Made by a program: the position numbers and the translations under genes
In this document: piece by piece, positions 42,171 to 52,804 of the stretch
Layout of the letters: each line of letters opens with the position of its first letter
How positions within the stretch are numbered: position 1 is the first letter of the stretch
Origin: Tridacna crocea
Lineage: Eukaryota; Mollusca; Bivalvia; Cardiida; Cardiidae
Assembly (NCBI GenBank): GCA_943736015.1
Contig: OX031059.1
Span: 56,927,159 to 56,991,158 of the forward strand
Direction: 5' to 3'
Length of the DNA: 64,000 bases
Notes under the pieces: generated by a model
What the model was told of the DNA's origin: nothing
Seen by the model: the letters and a program-made list of their open reading frames with translations, nothing else
Database searches by the model: none

Positions 42171-44994
42171 TTAACTCTTTACCAAATGACAAATTTTAGG
42201 CTAGCCCAAATTGTAAGCACTTGTAGATGACCAAGTAATTGTAACTCAAAAACTGAAATTTGTTTTTGGCAGTGTAGAAAACGGTGCGGGAAAAGGAGAA
42301 AATGCTGGTTACCACCTTTTTAGCTCACCTGAGCACGAAGTGCTCATGGTGAGCTATTGTGATCGTGCTGTGTCCGTCGTCCGTCGTCAACTTTTTACCT
42401 TGTGTACGCTCTACAGGCCACAGTTTTGGTCGGATACTCATGAAAGTTGGTCAGGATGTTTGTCTCGATGAAATCTCGGACGTTTTCGAAAGTGAGTCAT
42501 GTGGGGTCAAAAACTAGGTCACTAGGGCAAATCTTAGAAAAACCTTGTGTACGCTCTAGAGGCCGCATTTTGAGTCGGATACTCATGAAAGTTGGTCAGG
42601 ATGTTTGTCTCGATGATATCTCGGACGAGTTTGAAAGTGGGTCATGTGGGGTCAAAAACTAGGTCACTAGGTCAAATCTTAGAAAAACCTTTTGTACGCT
42701 CTAGAGGCCGCATTTTGAGTCGGATACTCATGAAAGTTGGTCAGGATGTTTGTCTGGATGATATCTCGGACGAGTTCGAAAGTGGGTCACGTGGGGTCAA
42801 AAACTAGGTCACCAGGTCAAATCTTAGAAAAACCTCTTGTACGCTCTAGAGGCCACATTTTCAGTCGGATAGTCATGAAAGTTGGTCAGGATGTTTGTCT
42901 GGATGATATCTCGGACGAGTTCGAAAGTGGGTCACGTGGGGTCAAAAACTAGGTCACCAGGTCAAATCTTAGAAAAACCTCTTGTACGCTCTAGAGGCCA
43001 CATTTTCAGTCGGATAGTCATGAAAGTTGGTCAGGATGTTTGTCTGGATGATATCTCGGACGAGTTCGAAAGTGGGTCACGTGGGGTCAAAAACTAGGTC
43101 ACCAGGTCAAATCTTAGAAAAACCTCTTGTACGCTCTAGAGGCCACATTTTCAGTCGGATAGTCATGAAAGTTGGTCAGGATGTTTGTCTCGATGATATC
43201 TCGGACGAGTTCGAAAGTGGGTCACGTGGGGTCAAAAACTAGGTCACCAGGTCAAATCTTAGAAAAACCTCTTGTACGCTCTAGAGGCCACATTTTCAGT
43301 CGGATAGTCATGAAAGTTGGTCAGGATGTTTGTCTCGATGATATCTCGGACGAGTTCGAAAGTGGGTCACGTGGGGTCAAAAACTAGGTCACCAGGTCAA
43401 ATCTTAGAAAAACCTCTTGTACGCTCTAGAGGCCACATTTTCAGTCGGATACTCATGAAAGTTGGTCAGGATGTTTGTCTCGATGATAGCTCGGACGAGT
43501 TCGAAAGTGGGTCACGTGGGGTCAAAAACTAGGTCACCAGGTCAAATCTTAGAAAAACCTTTTGTACGCTCTAGAGGCCACATTTTCAGTCGGATACTCA
43601 TGAAAGTTGGTCAGGATGTTTGTCTCGATGATATCTCGGACGAGTTCGAAAGTGGGTCACGTGGGGTCAAAAACTAGGTCACCAGGTCAAATCTTAGAAA
43701 AACCTTTTGTACGCTCTAGAGGCCACATTTTCAGTCGGATACTCATGAAAGTTGGTCAGGATGTTTGTCTCGATGATATCTCGGACGATTTCGAAAATGG
43801 GTCACGTGGGGTCAAAAACTAGGTCACCAGGTCAAATCTTAGAAAAACCTTTTGTACGCTCTAGAGGCCACATTTTCAGTCGGATACTCATGAAAGTTGG
43901 TCAGGATGTTTGTCTCGATGATATCTCGGACGATTTCGAAAATGGGTCACGTGGGGTCAAAAACTAGGTCACCAGGTCAAATCTTAGAAAAACTTTTTGT
44001 ACGCTCTAGAGGCCACATTTTCAGTCGGATACTCATGAAAGTTGGTCAGAATGTTTGTCCCGATGATATCTCGGACGAGTTTGAAAATGGGTCACGTGGG
44101 GTCAAAAACTAGGTCACTAGGTCAAATCTTAGAAAAACCTTTTGTAGGCTCTAGAGGCCACATTTTCAGTCCGAAACTCTTGTAAGTTGGTCAGAATGTT
44201 TGTCTTGATGATATCTCAGACAGGTTTGAAAATGGGTCATTGGGGGTTAAAAACTAGGTCACCAGGTCAAATCTTAGAAAAACCTTGTATATGCTCTGGA
44301 TGCCACATTTTCAGTCCAACACTCTTGAAAATTAGTCAGAATGTTTGCCTTTATAATATTTTGGATGAGTTTGAATATGGGTCATGTTGGGTCAAAAACT
44401 GGGTCAATAGGTCAAATGTTATAAACACCTTTTGTATGCTCTGGAGGACACATTTTCAGTCTGATACTCCTAAAACTTGTTCATAATATTTGTCCTGGTG
44501 ATACCTTGAATGAGTTTGAAAATGGGTCATGTGGAGTCAAAAACTAGGTCAATGGGTCAAATATTAGAAAAACCTTGTGTACACTCCAGAGGCTACATTT
44601 TCTGCCTGATACTCTTCAGACTTGGTCAGAATGTTTGTTTTGGTGATGTCTCAAAAGAGTTTGATAATGGGTAATTGTCGGGTCCAAAACTAGGTCACTT
44701 GATGAAATCTTAGAAAAACCTTTTGTACACTGTAGAGGCCACATTTTCAGTCCAATACTCATGAAACTTGGCCAGAATGTTTGTCTTATTGATATCTCAA
44801 AAGTGTTTGATGATGGGTAATGTCTGATAAAAAACTAGGTCACTGGGAAACTAGATGGTGCATGTTTGGTCAATAAACTCAGGTGAGCGATTTCAGGGCC
44901 ATCATGGCCCTCTTGTTTTCCTTTTCCCACAATGTTTTCAAAAGGCTTCTTTCTCGGGGTTGTGAAAACAAGGGATTGTTTGGTAAAGGGTTAA
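42171..44994 (-). mobile_element. TTAA-palindrome MITE split by class 1 HINE element B
   Basis: Left piece 42171-42320 (TTAACTCTTTACCAAATGAC to GCTGGTTACCACCTTTT) and right piece 44918-44994 (TCCTTTTCCCACAATG to TTTGGTAAAGGGTTAA). The break is inside the right palindrome arm. Removing the insert restores a normal MITE of about 227 bp. Confidence 0.9.
42321..44917 (+). mobile_element. HINE-like class 1 element B, homogenised 145-bp array
   Basis: 5' module TAGCTCACCTGAGCACGAAG with hairpin and a short GTCCGTCGTCCGTCGTC head, 17 or so 145-bp units, and a 3' module CTCAGGTGAGCGAT plus GGGCCAT-C-ATGGCCC and TCTTGTTT. Units from about 42600 to 44110 are almost identical; units at the right are diverged and match those of elements A and C at the same position. 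CACGTG occurs ten times, first at 42788 and then every 145 bp. A 71-codon frame recurs each unit because 145 is not a multiple of 3; it is not a gene. Confidence 0.92.
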
Positions 44995-45114
44995 CCAATT
45001 ACGTTATAAAGATTTTTTAGGCTGCTGTAGTTTGAAAAGTTTACAAGATATGTACGGATAGGATGATATTCACCTCCTCATACCATAGGGGCACAATTAA
45101 AAAACAAGCTGATC

Positions 45115-45296
45115 CTTCACAAAATTCAGTTTTTTAACCATTATGAAAAATGCTTTTAAAACATTGTGGGAAAAAGTGAACAAAACAGCAAACAGCATCT
45201 TCCCTTCTATAATGTTTTTCACCCTCCAAAAAAATAAAATTCAATTTCTGAGTAATATATAATTTGTCGTTACAAAAGTTTTTTTGAGTCAAGCTC
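45115..45296 (+). mobile_element. TTAA-palindrome MITE, degenerate
   Basis: TTTTAAAACATTGTGGGAAAA, AACAGCATCTTCCCTTC, TATAATGTTTTTCACCC. Core mostly gone. Confidence 0.5.
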
Positions 45297-45370
45297 CAAT
45301 AGCTCAGACTTGAGAACAGGAGGTCCTGGGTTTGATGCCAGGCCAGCTCAGAAAATTTATTTCTGAAGAT
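45297..45370 (+). repeat. tRNA-like SINE head
   Basis: AATAGCTCAGACTTGAGAAC followed by GGGTTTGATGCCAGG, an A/B-box-like pair with poor pairing elsewhere. Likely a decayed SINE. Confidence 0.4.
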
Positions 45371-45420
45371 TGATGATGGAGGAAAAATGTTTCGAAGTCA
45401 TTTTTAGTCATGCTCTCTTT

Positions 45421-45740
45421 TATTATACCCCCTACATTGAAGTTGAGGGGGTATACTGGAATCGCCATGGCTGTCTATCTGTCGATACAAATTTGTCCTG
45501 AGCAGTAATCCAACAGTTTTCTCATACTGAACTCGAATTTACACCCAGGGTTTCTACATATATATGAAGTTGTGCATGTGCATCATTCTTGATGGTGCTG
45601 AGATTTGTTGCGGAATTATCTCCCCTTGAATTTTTTCAACTCTTACTTTTGTACCAGACCATTCTGCATTCTGTGACAAAGACTTGTTTTTGTGATAAGG
45701 AGCTGGTGGAGGGTATAATCACCTTTAGTGATAGCTCTAT
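45421..45740 (+). mobile_element. HINE-like class 2 element, short deletion form
   Basis: 5' end ATTATACCCCCTACATTG with stem partner GAGGGGGTATAC; 3' module GGAGGGTATAATCAC, hairpin ATCAC-CTTTA-GTGAT, tail AGCTCTAT. Only about 200 bp of core remain. It shows that both ends persist when the array is lost. Confidence 0.75.
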
Positions 45741-45889
45741 AAATTTCCTGCAGTTTTAAGTTGTTTGAGGAGACTTCATCTCAATGAGATGTAGAATTTT
45801 AGAGTAGCTTGTTGGGATATTCTGTGCTTATAATTTTGGACATATGTTTTCCTTGCATAGCATCTTTAGGGATACAAAAAATAGTCACT

Positions 45890-46090
45890 CTTCTGAGTTG
45901 AAAGCATCTGCAGAGAACAAAATCAGAAGTGATACCAATGAACTTGAAGGTTAGAAAACATTTAGGTAAAAGGCAAAAATGCTGGTTGCCAGCATTTTCT
46001 CCTTTCCAACTATGATTTCATAAATCCTTCTGCTTCAGAGTTGTTTCAATTAGTAGAAAGTTGAGTCTTTGTTAGAAAACAAAATTTTAC
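45890..46090 (-). mobile_element. TTAA-palindrome MITE, degenerate
   Basis: GAAAGCATCTGCAGAGAACAA, core AATGCTGGTTGCCAGCATTTTC still paired, and TTTCATAAATCCTTCTGCTTC. Termini decayed. The core outlasts the flanks. Confidence 0.65.
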
Positions 46091-46539
46091 CAGGGAACTT
46101 AAAAATAGTTAATTATCTGGCCATTGGTCTTTGACATTTCCAGCTTGCATGCTTTGATACAGATCAGTTTGATTAGGCAGTGTATTCTTGTCTTCAAACA
46201 TACTTACCCTTGCGTAGTAGCTGATAAACCTGTGTCAGAGATTGATGGCCTTTTATTCTTTTTCTGTAGAGCAGCTCTATACTGAAAGTCTGAGGAAACA
46301 TGCTGAACAATGCATTAAACAAAAAAAATCATCTATAGCATTAAGTAGCATTAACCTGAGGCAAAGTTTAGTATTACTTTCAATTGGCACCAGGTGCATG
46401 TTAAAGAAGTATTGAAATGTTTTTTGGCAATTTTTCCTTAGACTTCTTGTCAGGGGAATCTTAAGACTCCTTTCAAATGAGTAATGATAAATTTCAGCGG
46501 ACATTAAGAGAATTTGCGAATATATTGATCAGTGCTTTA

Positions 46540-46979
46540 GGCTGGTTTCAACAAAATTTCAGTCATATCAAGGCAGGAGCCTACATATTCATGTATAGTC
46601 TTGTTTTTCACCAGCACTAGGCTAGGGCTCTAAAGTGTATTGCCCAAGGACATTCCCACAAAAAAAAACCCCAGTAGATCCAGTTAGGCTCAAACCCAGG
46701 GTCTTAACCCTTTACCTCAAATGCCAATTTTAGGCTCCTTCAATTCAGCAGCAAATAAACATACGATGTCAAGAACTTGAACACATGGGGAAACAATTAT
46801 CTGATCGAGTAAAAAAGACATTGTGGGAAAAGGAGAAATTGCTCATTATGAGCAATTTCTCCTTTTCCCACAATGTTTTCAAAAGCTGTCTGTTGCTGAT
46901 GTATCAAAATGAGTATCTATAGAGTAAAGTGTTAAGGTCATAAGTCCCACTCTTTATTACTGAGCCACACAGGAGCCCT
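46540..46979 (-). repeat. tRNA-derived SINE, split by a MITE
   Basis: Reverse of the SINE at 21752. It starts with the body (ATTTCAGTCATATCAAGGC), keeps GGCTCAAACCCAGG (B-box complement), is broken by a MITE at TTAA (46704-46935), and resumes GGTCATAAGTCCC to ACTGAGCCACACAGG (A-box complement). Joining across one TTAA restores the SINE order. Confidence 0.82.
46704..46935 (+). mobile_element. TTAA-palindrome MITE, subfamily C, within a SINE
   Basis: TTAACCCTTTACCTCAAATG to AGAGTAAAGTGTTAA, with TTAA duplicated at 46704 and 46932. Core GCTCATTATGAGC is a perfect palindrome. Shoulders match the copies at 7131 and 11409. Confidence 0.93.
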
Positions 46980-47390
46980 CATCTTTGTGAGCCAAGGTTA
47001 CGATCACTACATGGATCTTACCTTGGCTGATTGAGCCCAATTTCAAGATTCCTGTGATGCGCCGTCTTTTGGATGCTGGTTAATACCCCCCTTAACATCA
47101 TATTTCTGAAAGCCAATGAAATATCATTTTACAAATTGCTTACGAATACAAATATTCAACATGAAGTGGTAAGCAGACCTCCATGTGGGTTTCCATGTAT
47201 GCTTTCTATTTGAAAGGTCACAACCTTATTCTCTTTCTATCAAAGATGAAATGCTACAAGCGATTTGATTTGTTGCAGTCAGAGTTGGCTGCATCCAATG
47301 AAAAAGCGTATCGGGGGAATGTAAAAATCAAGCTCCATCCGCCTTGGGTAGATTAGCGTAGTGAATCGTCAGCCTTGGCTTGCAAAGATG
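46980..47390 (+). mobile_element. Mutator-like long-TIR MITE, internally deleted (411 bp)
   Basis: CATCTTTGTGAGCCAAGG to CCTTGGCTTGCAAAGATG. Flanks AGGAGCCCT and AGGGGCCAC agree at 6 of 9. Inserted beside the SINE head. Interior deletion resembles the 30176 copy. Confidence 0.8.
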
Positions 47391-47677
47391 AGGGGCCACA
47401 GAGATTTCAGGAGTTGAAATACAGATAAACCTTACTGTCTATGAAATCCGGCTTCCTATACTCCACTTGTTTATTTCAGGCCTAATGAGCTTGTGTAAAT
47501 ATGACCCACTTGAAAACTACTAGGTCACTGGTACAAACTTGACTTATTATATAATATGTGCATGTCTCAACCGGGACTTACCTCACACTCATAATAGCAT
47601 CACTAAATGCTTCTTGTAAGTAGACCATGTAAATTTAAGCAAGTTCGGTTCCTGGAGTTTTGTTTACAGAGTTTGGT

Positions 47678-47911
47678 TCAACCTTTTACCACAAAATCTC
47701 GAGTTTAAAGGACCCTGAGGAAGAGTCTTTTTGAAAACATCATGGAAAAAGGAGAAAATGCTGGTCACCAGCATTTTTTTTCCTTTTTCCACAATATTTT
47801 CTACCCTTAAAACAAAGTGAAATGATTATTTTAGCCATACTCAAATTGTTGTCTGCAAATGCTTTGAATTTGGATGTGTTTAAAATGTTGTCATTCGGTA
47901 AAGATTTTTAG
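47678..47911 (+). mobile_element. TTAA-palindrome MITE, subfamily A
   Basis: TCAACCTTTTACCACAAAATC; core GCTGGTCACCAGC; right arm has a T-run expansion (CATTTTTTTTCCTTTTTCC). Right end ATTCGGTAAAGATTTTTAG. Confidence 0.82.
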
Positions 47912-47930
47912 AAATGTTCAAGGTCCCACT

Positions 47931-48159
47931 TTAACCCTTTACCAAACATTCCCTGGTTTTTAAGTCCTTGAGATAGAAGCCTTTTGAAAATATTGTGGGT
48001 AAAGGAGAAAATGCTGGTAACCAGCATTTTCTCCTTTTCCCACAATATTCTATACTCTTATTGGAAACAAATTTCAATTTTTAATTTATGTCTGAGTTGT
48101 TGTCTGCAAGAGCTTTCAATTTGGACCTGTCTAAAATTTTGTTGTTTCATAAAGGGTTT
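47931..48159 (+). mobile_element. TTAA-palindrome MITE, subfamily A
   Basis: TTAACCCTTTACCAAACATTCC to TTTCATAAAGGGTTTAA; core GCTGGTAACCAGC with good arms. Confidence 0.88.
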
Positions 48160-48279
48160 AAAAAATCAAGGTTTGTCAACAATAGCCATGTAGAAAGAAA
48201 GTATGAGGATATTGCATATCAGCAAAAAAAATCATAAGGCAAATACAGCCATAATGTTACCCGGAAAAAAAAAGTATAA

Positions 48280-48443
48280 TCTGAATTTCTTGCTAATGTG
48301 GAAGTCCATAAGGCATTGCTGTGTTGTATGGGTCAGACTGTGTGGACGGATACATTCACTAGCATTGGAGACTGTGAAATACAAGACGCAGCATCAAGGT
48401 GTTGGGTAGACCTAATGTATATTGATCTGCAAGGGAAAGTAAT
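48280..48443 (+). CDS. Candidate coding exon (weak)
   Basis: Outside the repeats, a frame open after TAA 48277-48279 reads SEFLANVEVHKALLCCMGQT and on through VWTDTFTSIGDCEIQDAASR and CWVDLMYIDLQGK, with mixed, protein-like composition. A possible donor is GGGAAA|GTAATT at 48444. No good acceptor is visible upstream and a 9-A run precedes it, so a frameshifted or decayed coding sequence is also possible. Protein family not recognised. Confidence 0.2.
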
Positions 48444-48517
48444 TAATGTAAATAATATTGGAATTCTTTTTTTGAAATTCCAGAGTTATCTTTCTTTGTT
48501 ATATTTGATATTTTAAA

Positions 48518-48729
48518 AAAAATCCAAATACTTTTAACGACCCTGGAAATGAAGCCTTTTGAAAACATTGCAAGAAAAGGAAAATATGCTGGTACTCAGC
48601 ATTTTTTCCTTTTCCCACGATGTTTTCTACCCTTTTCAAAGCATTTTTTTTTTCACTTGTATTCATATTGTCTGCAGAATGATGCTTTTGATTTGGAAAG
48701 TCTAAAATTTTTTTGTGTGGTAGAGTTAC
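48518..48729 (+). mobile_element. TTAA-palindrome MITE, subfamily A
   Basis: Left end decayed (AAAAAATCCAAATACTTTTAACG); core GCTGGTACTCAGC; right end GTGTGGTAGAGTTAC. Confidence 0.8.
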
Positions 48730-49122
48730 AATCTATGCTCATGTGACCTTTTAGTAGATTTTATAATTTTATATGAAATAAACAAGCTTTTACTGTAATG
48801 TCATTTTTCGATACATTTTTAGGGTTCTATTTAGGAGTTAAGGTATCACTGAAGGGACTTGTGTGCTATAAAGTTGATATGAAAAAAAAAATTAATACAC
48901 GAAACTATGATGATAAAGGGAAGAAATGGTCACAGTAGATAATTTTGGCTTTTGCCATATTGTTTTCAATAGCAGCTGCCGCAAGACAGAAAAGTTATGG
49001 GGCAGGTGGTTACCACTTCAACTCATCAACATACCACAAATTTTGAGACTTGTCCAGATTGAAAACATTTTGCAGAAGATAAATTCATTGTGCCTCAAAA
49101 GATTCCTATCTTCTAACTGGTC

Positions 49123-49677
49123 ATCTTCATGAGTCAAGGTTACGATCACTATGTGGATCTTACCTCGGTGGATCAAGCCCGATTTCGATATTCCCGCGAG
49201 ATGCCCCATTGGATGCTGGTTATTATCTCCCTTTACATCATATTTCTTATAGCCAATGGAATATTGTTTTACAAACCGCTTATGAATACAATAATTAACA
49301 TGAAGCAATAACCACAAACATACTTTGACATTCCAGGGTCAGGTGCTGGGATACAGCCTAAAACTTCTGATAATTTATTGGTCACACTGAAACTTTCAGT
49401 AAATATTGTTTGTCTATGTTTTTTTTTCAGTAATAAATCATTACAAATCCTGCACACATCCACGGATGTACATCCGTGCTTACCTCCTATTTTTATCTGA
49501 AAGGTTGCAACCTTGTTCTATATTTATCAAAAATGAAATGCTACGAGCCATTTGATATGGTGCAGGTAGAGCTGACTGCAACCAATAAAAATGTATGTCG
49601 CGCAAATGTTAAAATCAAGCTCAATCGGCCAAGGGTAGAGTAGTGTAGTGGATCGTCACCCTTGGCTTGCGAAGATG
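49123..49677 (+). mobile_element. Mutator-like long-TIR MITE with perfect 9-bp target duplication
   Basis: 555 bp from CATCTTCATGAGTCAAGG to CCTTGGCTTGCGAAGATG. CTAACTGGT is present exactly at 49114-49122 and again at 49678-49686. This copy fixes the family's target-site length at 9 bp. It is inserted in an old MITE remnant (about 48940-49110 and 49690-49770). No transposase. Confidence 0.92.
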
Positions 49678-49689
49678 CTAACTGGTAGG

Positions 49690-50120
49690 TCTAGAAAACA
49701 TACTATTAAATATAGAAAGTGCTGTTTACCAGCATTTTTTCTCCTTTCTTCACATTGTTCTTGCTAAGTTTTTTTTTTTCCTGAAGGTAGTGAAAAAACT
49801 GGAGCATTTAGAAAAGGAGAAGCAACTGTAAACAGGGAGAATTTGTTTGCTTGTAAGTGCAGGTAGATGTCAATCTATTTGAATAGATCTGTTTCAGAAG
49901 GGTAATTTGTTTATTGTTTGAAACTTTTTGTTTAGATTTTGCTTGCACATTTTGTAAACAAAATCTAGATTTCTCAAATAAATTTTGCTTGTATCATTGA
50001 TAACAGAATCCTACATTTTGGTAGTTTTCATGTATTCAGGTCTAATTAGAGAAAAATAAAATATGATAGCAGCATAAAGTGTGTTTTATATTTCAATTTA
50101 TGCTTTTACATGATAATCTG
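49690..50120. other. MITE scrap, then unique sequence
   Basis: 49690-49770 holds AGTGCTGTTTACCAGCATTTTT of a MITE. After a T11 tract ending TTTCCTGAAGGTAG at 49790 there is a short Lys/Glu-rich open stretch (KKLEHLEKEKQL) that stops at TAA. Not called as a gene. Confidence 0.4.
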
Positions 50121-50346
50121 TTAACCTTTTTCCACACAATGACGAGTTGTAACACCCCTGATAAAGAAGTCTTTTGAAAACGTGGGAAAAGGAGAAAATG
50201 CTGGTCACCAGCATTTTCTCCTTTTCCCACAATGTTTTATACCTTATCTAAGGACAGTTACACCATTTGACCAGCATTGAAATGTGTGTCTGCAAATGCT
50301 TTCAATTTTGACAAGGCTAAAATTTTGCTGTGTGGTAAAGGGTTAA
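50121..50346 (+). mobile_element. TTAA-palindrome MITE, subfamily A
   Basis: TTAACCTTTTTCCACACAATG to GTGTGGTAAAGGGTTAA. Core GCTGGTCACCAGC; left arm lacks CATT after GAAAA. TTAA on both sides. Confidence 0.9.
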
Positions 50347-50504
50347 AATAGGTTTTGATGCCTTTCTGTGACTTGGTGGTTAAATCCATATATAAATGAT
50401 ATTTACCCATGTAAGCCTGTGCAGAGTCAGCATCAGCTGATCCAAGTTCATGAAATTTTCTGCATGTCAATGGACCATTCTACCTTAATTTGGTCTGTTT
50501 TTGG

Positions 50505-51325
50505 ACAAAATTCCTAGTCTAGAGCATAACTTTTTCATCTCCGACTGACTTGAAACTTGGCAATTGTGTTTGTTGCAATAATACAGAGTGCAGTGTGAAA
50601 GAACCATAACTCTACCTCATACTGTCTGAGTTGTTTTCCTTTGATACTCATTCTTACAGCATTTTCTGCTCTTATTGAATAACTTTGTCATCTATACCCT
50701 GAACACCTTCAGATTTCATATGCATGATTGTTGAAAAATTATGGAGTGCAGTGCATAAGAACCATAACTCTTCCTATTACAAATTTTGAGTTATTCCGTC
50801 TTTGACCTTCATTTTTATAGCATTACTTGCTTGTCTGGAGCGAAACTTTGTCATCTTATGTGGGAATGACTTGAAATTTAGTATGCTTATTTGTTGCAAT
50901 ATTTAGAAGTGCAGTGCACAAGAATTGTAACTCTACCTTGTGCTGTCTTTGAGTTATTTCCCACTGAATGTCATTTTTACAGCATTTAGTGCCTGTCCGG
51001 GATATAACTTTGTCATCTTAAGTCAGAATGTCACTTCAAACTTGGTATGCATGTTTGTTGCAATATTACTGAGTCATGGAAACAAGAACAATAACTCAAC
51101 CTAGCACAAATTTTGAGTAATTCCACTTTGATCTTCATTATTACAGTATTACTTGCTTGTCCGGAACAAAACTTTGAAGTCCCAAGTCAAATTGCAATAA
51201 TTTGCTGCTCTTGTTTCATTATCATTTGGCTTTGAACCTTGATATTTGGTATTTATCTTTATTTTAGACCTTTGCTGCTTGGTACATAGGTGAGCGATAT
51301 AGGACCATCATGGTCCTCTTGTTTT
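50505..51325 (+). mobile_element. HINE-like class 1 fragment, 3' part
   Basis: About five ~155-bp units (AACTTTGTCATCTTATGTGG, GAAGTGCAGTGCACAAGAA) and the last ~160 bp nearly identical to the end of the 12605 element, including GGTGAGCGATATAGGACC, hairpin GGACCAT-C-ATGGTCC and TCTTGTTTT. The 5' module is absent. The unit shares GAAGTGCAGTGCACAAGAA with class 3, indicating mixed ancestry. Confidence 0.75.
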
Positions 51326-51626
51326 AATGTTTTCTTCTCGAGACATGATGCACTTTGTGTGTGCAAAGTTTTTAAAAGATCTGTATGTTAGAAAAAATTG
51401 TCATATGTTGTTAAAGTGTCAGAGTTTCCAGCGCATGTGGAGGAGAGACTGTTGAGACGTTTGTGCATTGATTAATCTCAATTTGTATTATAAATGGTTG
51501 TTGAATATTATAGTTACTACACGTCTGCTAATGTATTTGGACAACTGGGGTTTCACTCAAGAGTCCAAGAACATTTGAGACTACACATTTCTGCCATTAA
51601 TTCTTAGTTTATTGATTCCAACTTGT

Positions 51627-51851
51627 TTAACCCATTACCACACAATCCCTACTTTTGATGCCCCTGAGAAAGAAGCCTTTTGAAAACACTGTAGGAAAAT
51701 GAATGCTGGTAACCAGCATTTTCTCCTTTTCCCACAGTGTTTTCTACCCTTCCCAGAACAAATTTCAATTTTCCAGTCACCTTTACTTTGTCGTCTGCAA
51801 ATGCTTTCAATTTGAACCAGTCTAAAATATTGTCATTTGGTAATTGGTTAA
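51627..51851 (+). mobile_element. TTAA-palindrome MITE, subfamily A
   Basis: TTAACCCATTACCACACAATCC to ATTTGGTAATTGGTTAA. AACACTGT pairs with ACAGTGTT (matched change), but the left arm lost GGAGAA. Confidence 0.9.
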
Positions 51852-52802
51852 ATGATACTCATATAGTTGATACTTTTCCAACCTTAAACTCTGTTGTGAG
51901 AGGACAAAATTGTCATTTTTTAAATTATTTGCAGACTTTTAAAGTTAGAAGCTATGTGCAAAATTTTTGAAATGCATGTCAGATAATTTCTTTAACTGCC
52001 TTCACCTTCAAGGTCATAGAGACATTGGATCATTCATTAACTCTGTACAAGTCAATCCAGAGTTTCAACAATCCTGAGAAAATAGCCATTTGAAAACCTT
52101 ACAGGCATGTAGGAAGCATATGTCAAGATAATTCAAAATTTATTGCGTGGTTGTTGCATTGCACTAAAAACTCATATTTTAGTTACTATGATTTTCAAAA
52201 TTATTGTGTTGTGTGTGTGTGTGTGTGTGGGGGGGGGCGGCTGCTGAGCCTTCAAGAGTCAGAATTATGCGGTAAAAGGGTTAAAACTTGCTTTGTTTTT
52301 TACATATATAGCAATCAAGATGATCTTACAAGAGAGCATAAATCAGAATGTGCAAATCCTATCTTGAATTTAGAGTACATTACTTTGCTATTAAAATGAT
52401 TAAACTTAAGGGCCAAATTGAACAAAAGTTTAATGGTATTTAAATTTGTTTCATGACTGCACAATCATAAGAATTTAGTAGTTTTACAAATTATATCTTG
52501 CACATTAACCAAGCATAGAATGTGCATCACAATTACATAATACTATTGTTTCATAATGTTGACAGGGACCTCCTGGACAGAATGTACTGGTATATTATAA
52601 TCATATGAATCATCTATTAACATTGTCTCATAAATTTGATCTTCAAAACCAAAGGAATCCATACCATAATATTATTATGAGAAAATCATTGACAAGTTGT
52701 AGCTTGCATTTAAAAGAGTAATGGTACAATGTTATTTATCCATCTGTTTTGGTGCTTTTTATGTGACCCATTGCAGGTATGTTTTTGTTCATTTTGTTCA
52801 TG

Positions 52803-52804
<2 letters not shown>
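51852..52804. other. No gene; GT microsatellite
   Basis: Unique AT-rich sequence. At 52206-52238 a GT run changes into a G run (GTGTGTGTGTGTGG then Gs). Confidence 0.55.

Noticed and set aside
42321-44917. Regularly spaced repeats resembling a CRISPR array
   Set aside because: The unit is 145 bp with no short repeat/unique spacer pattern, no cas genes, and the host is eukaryotic.
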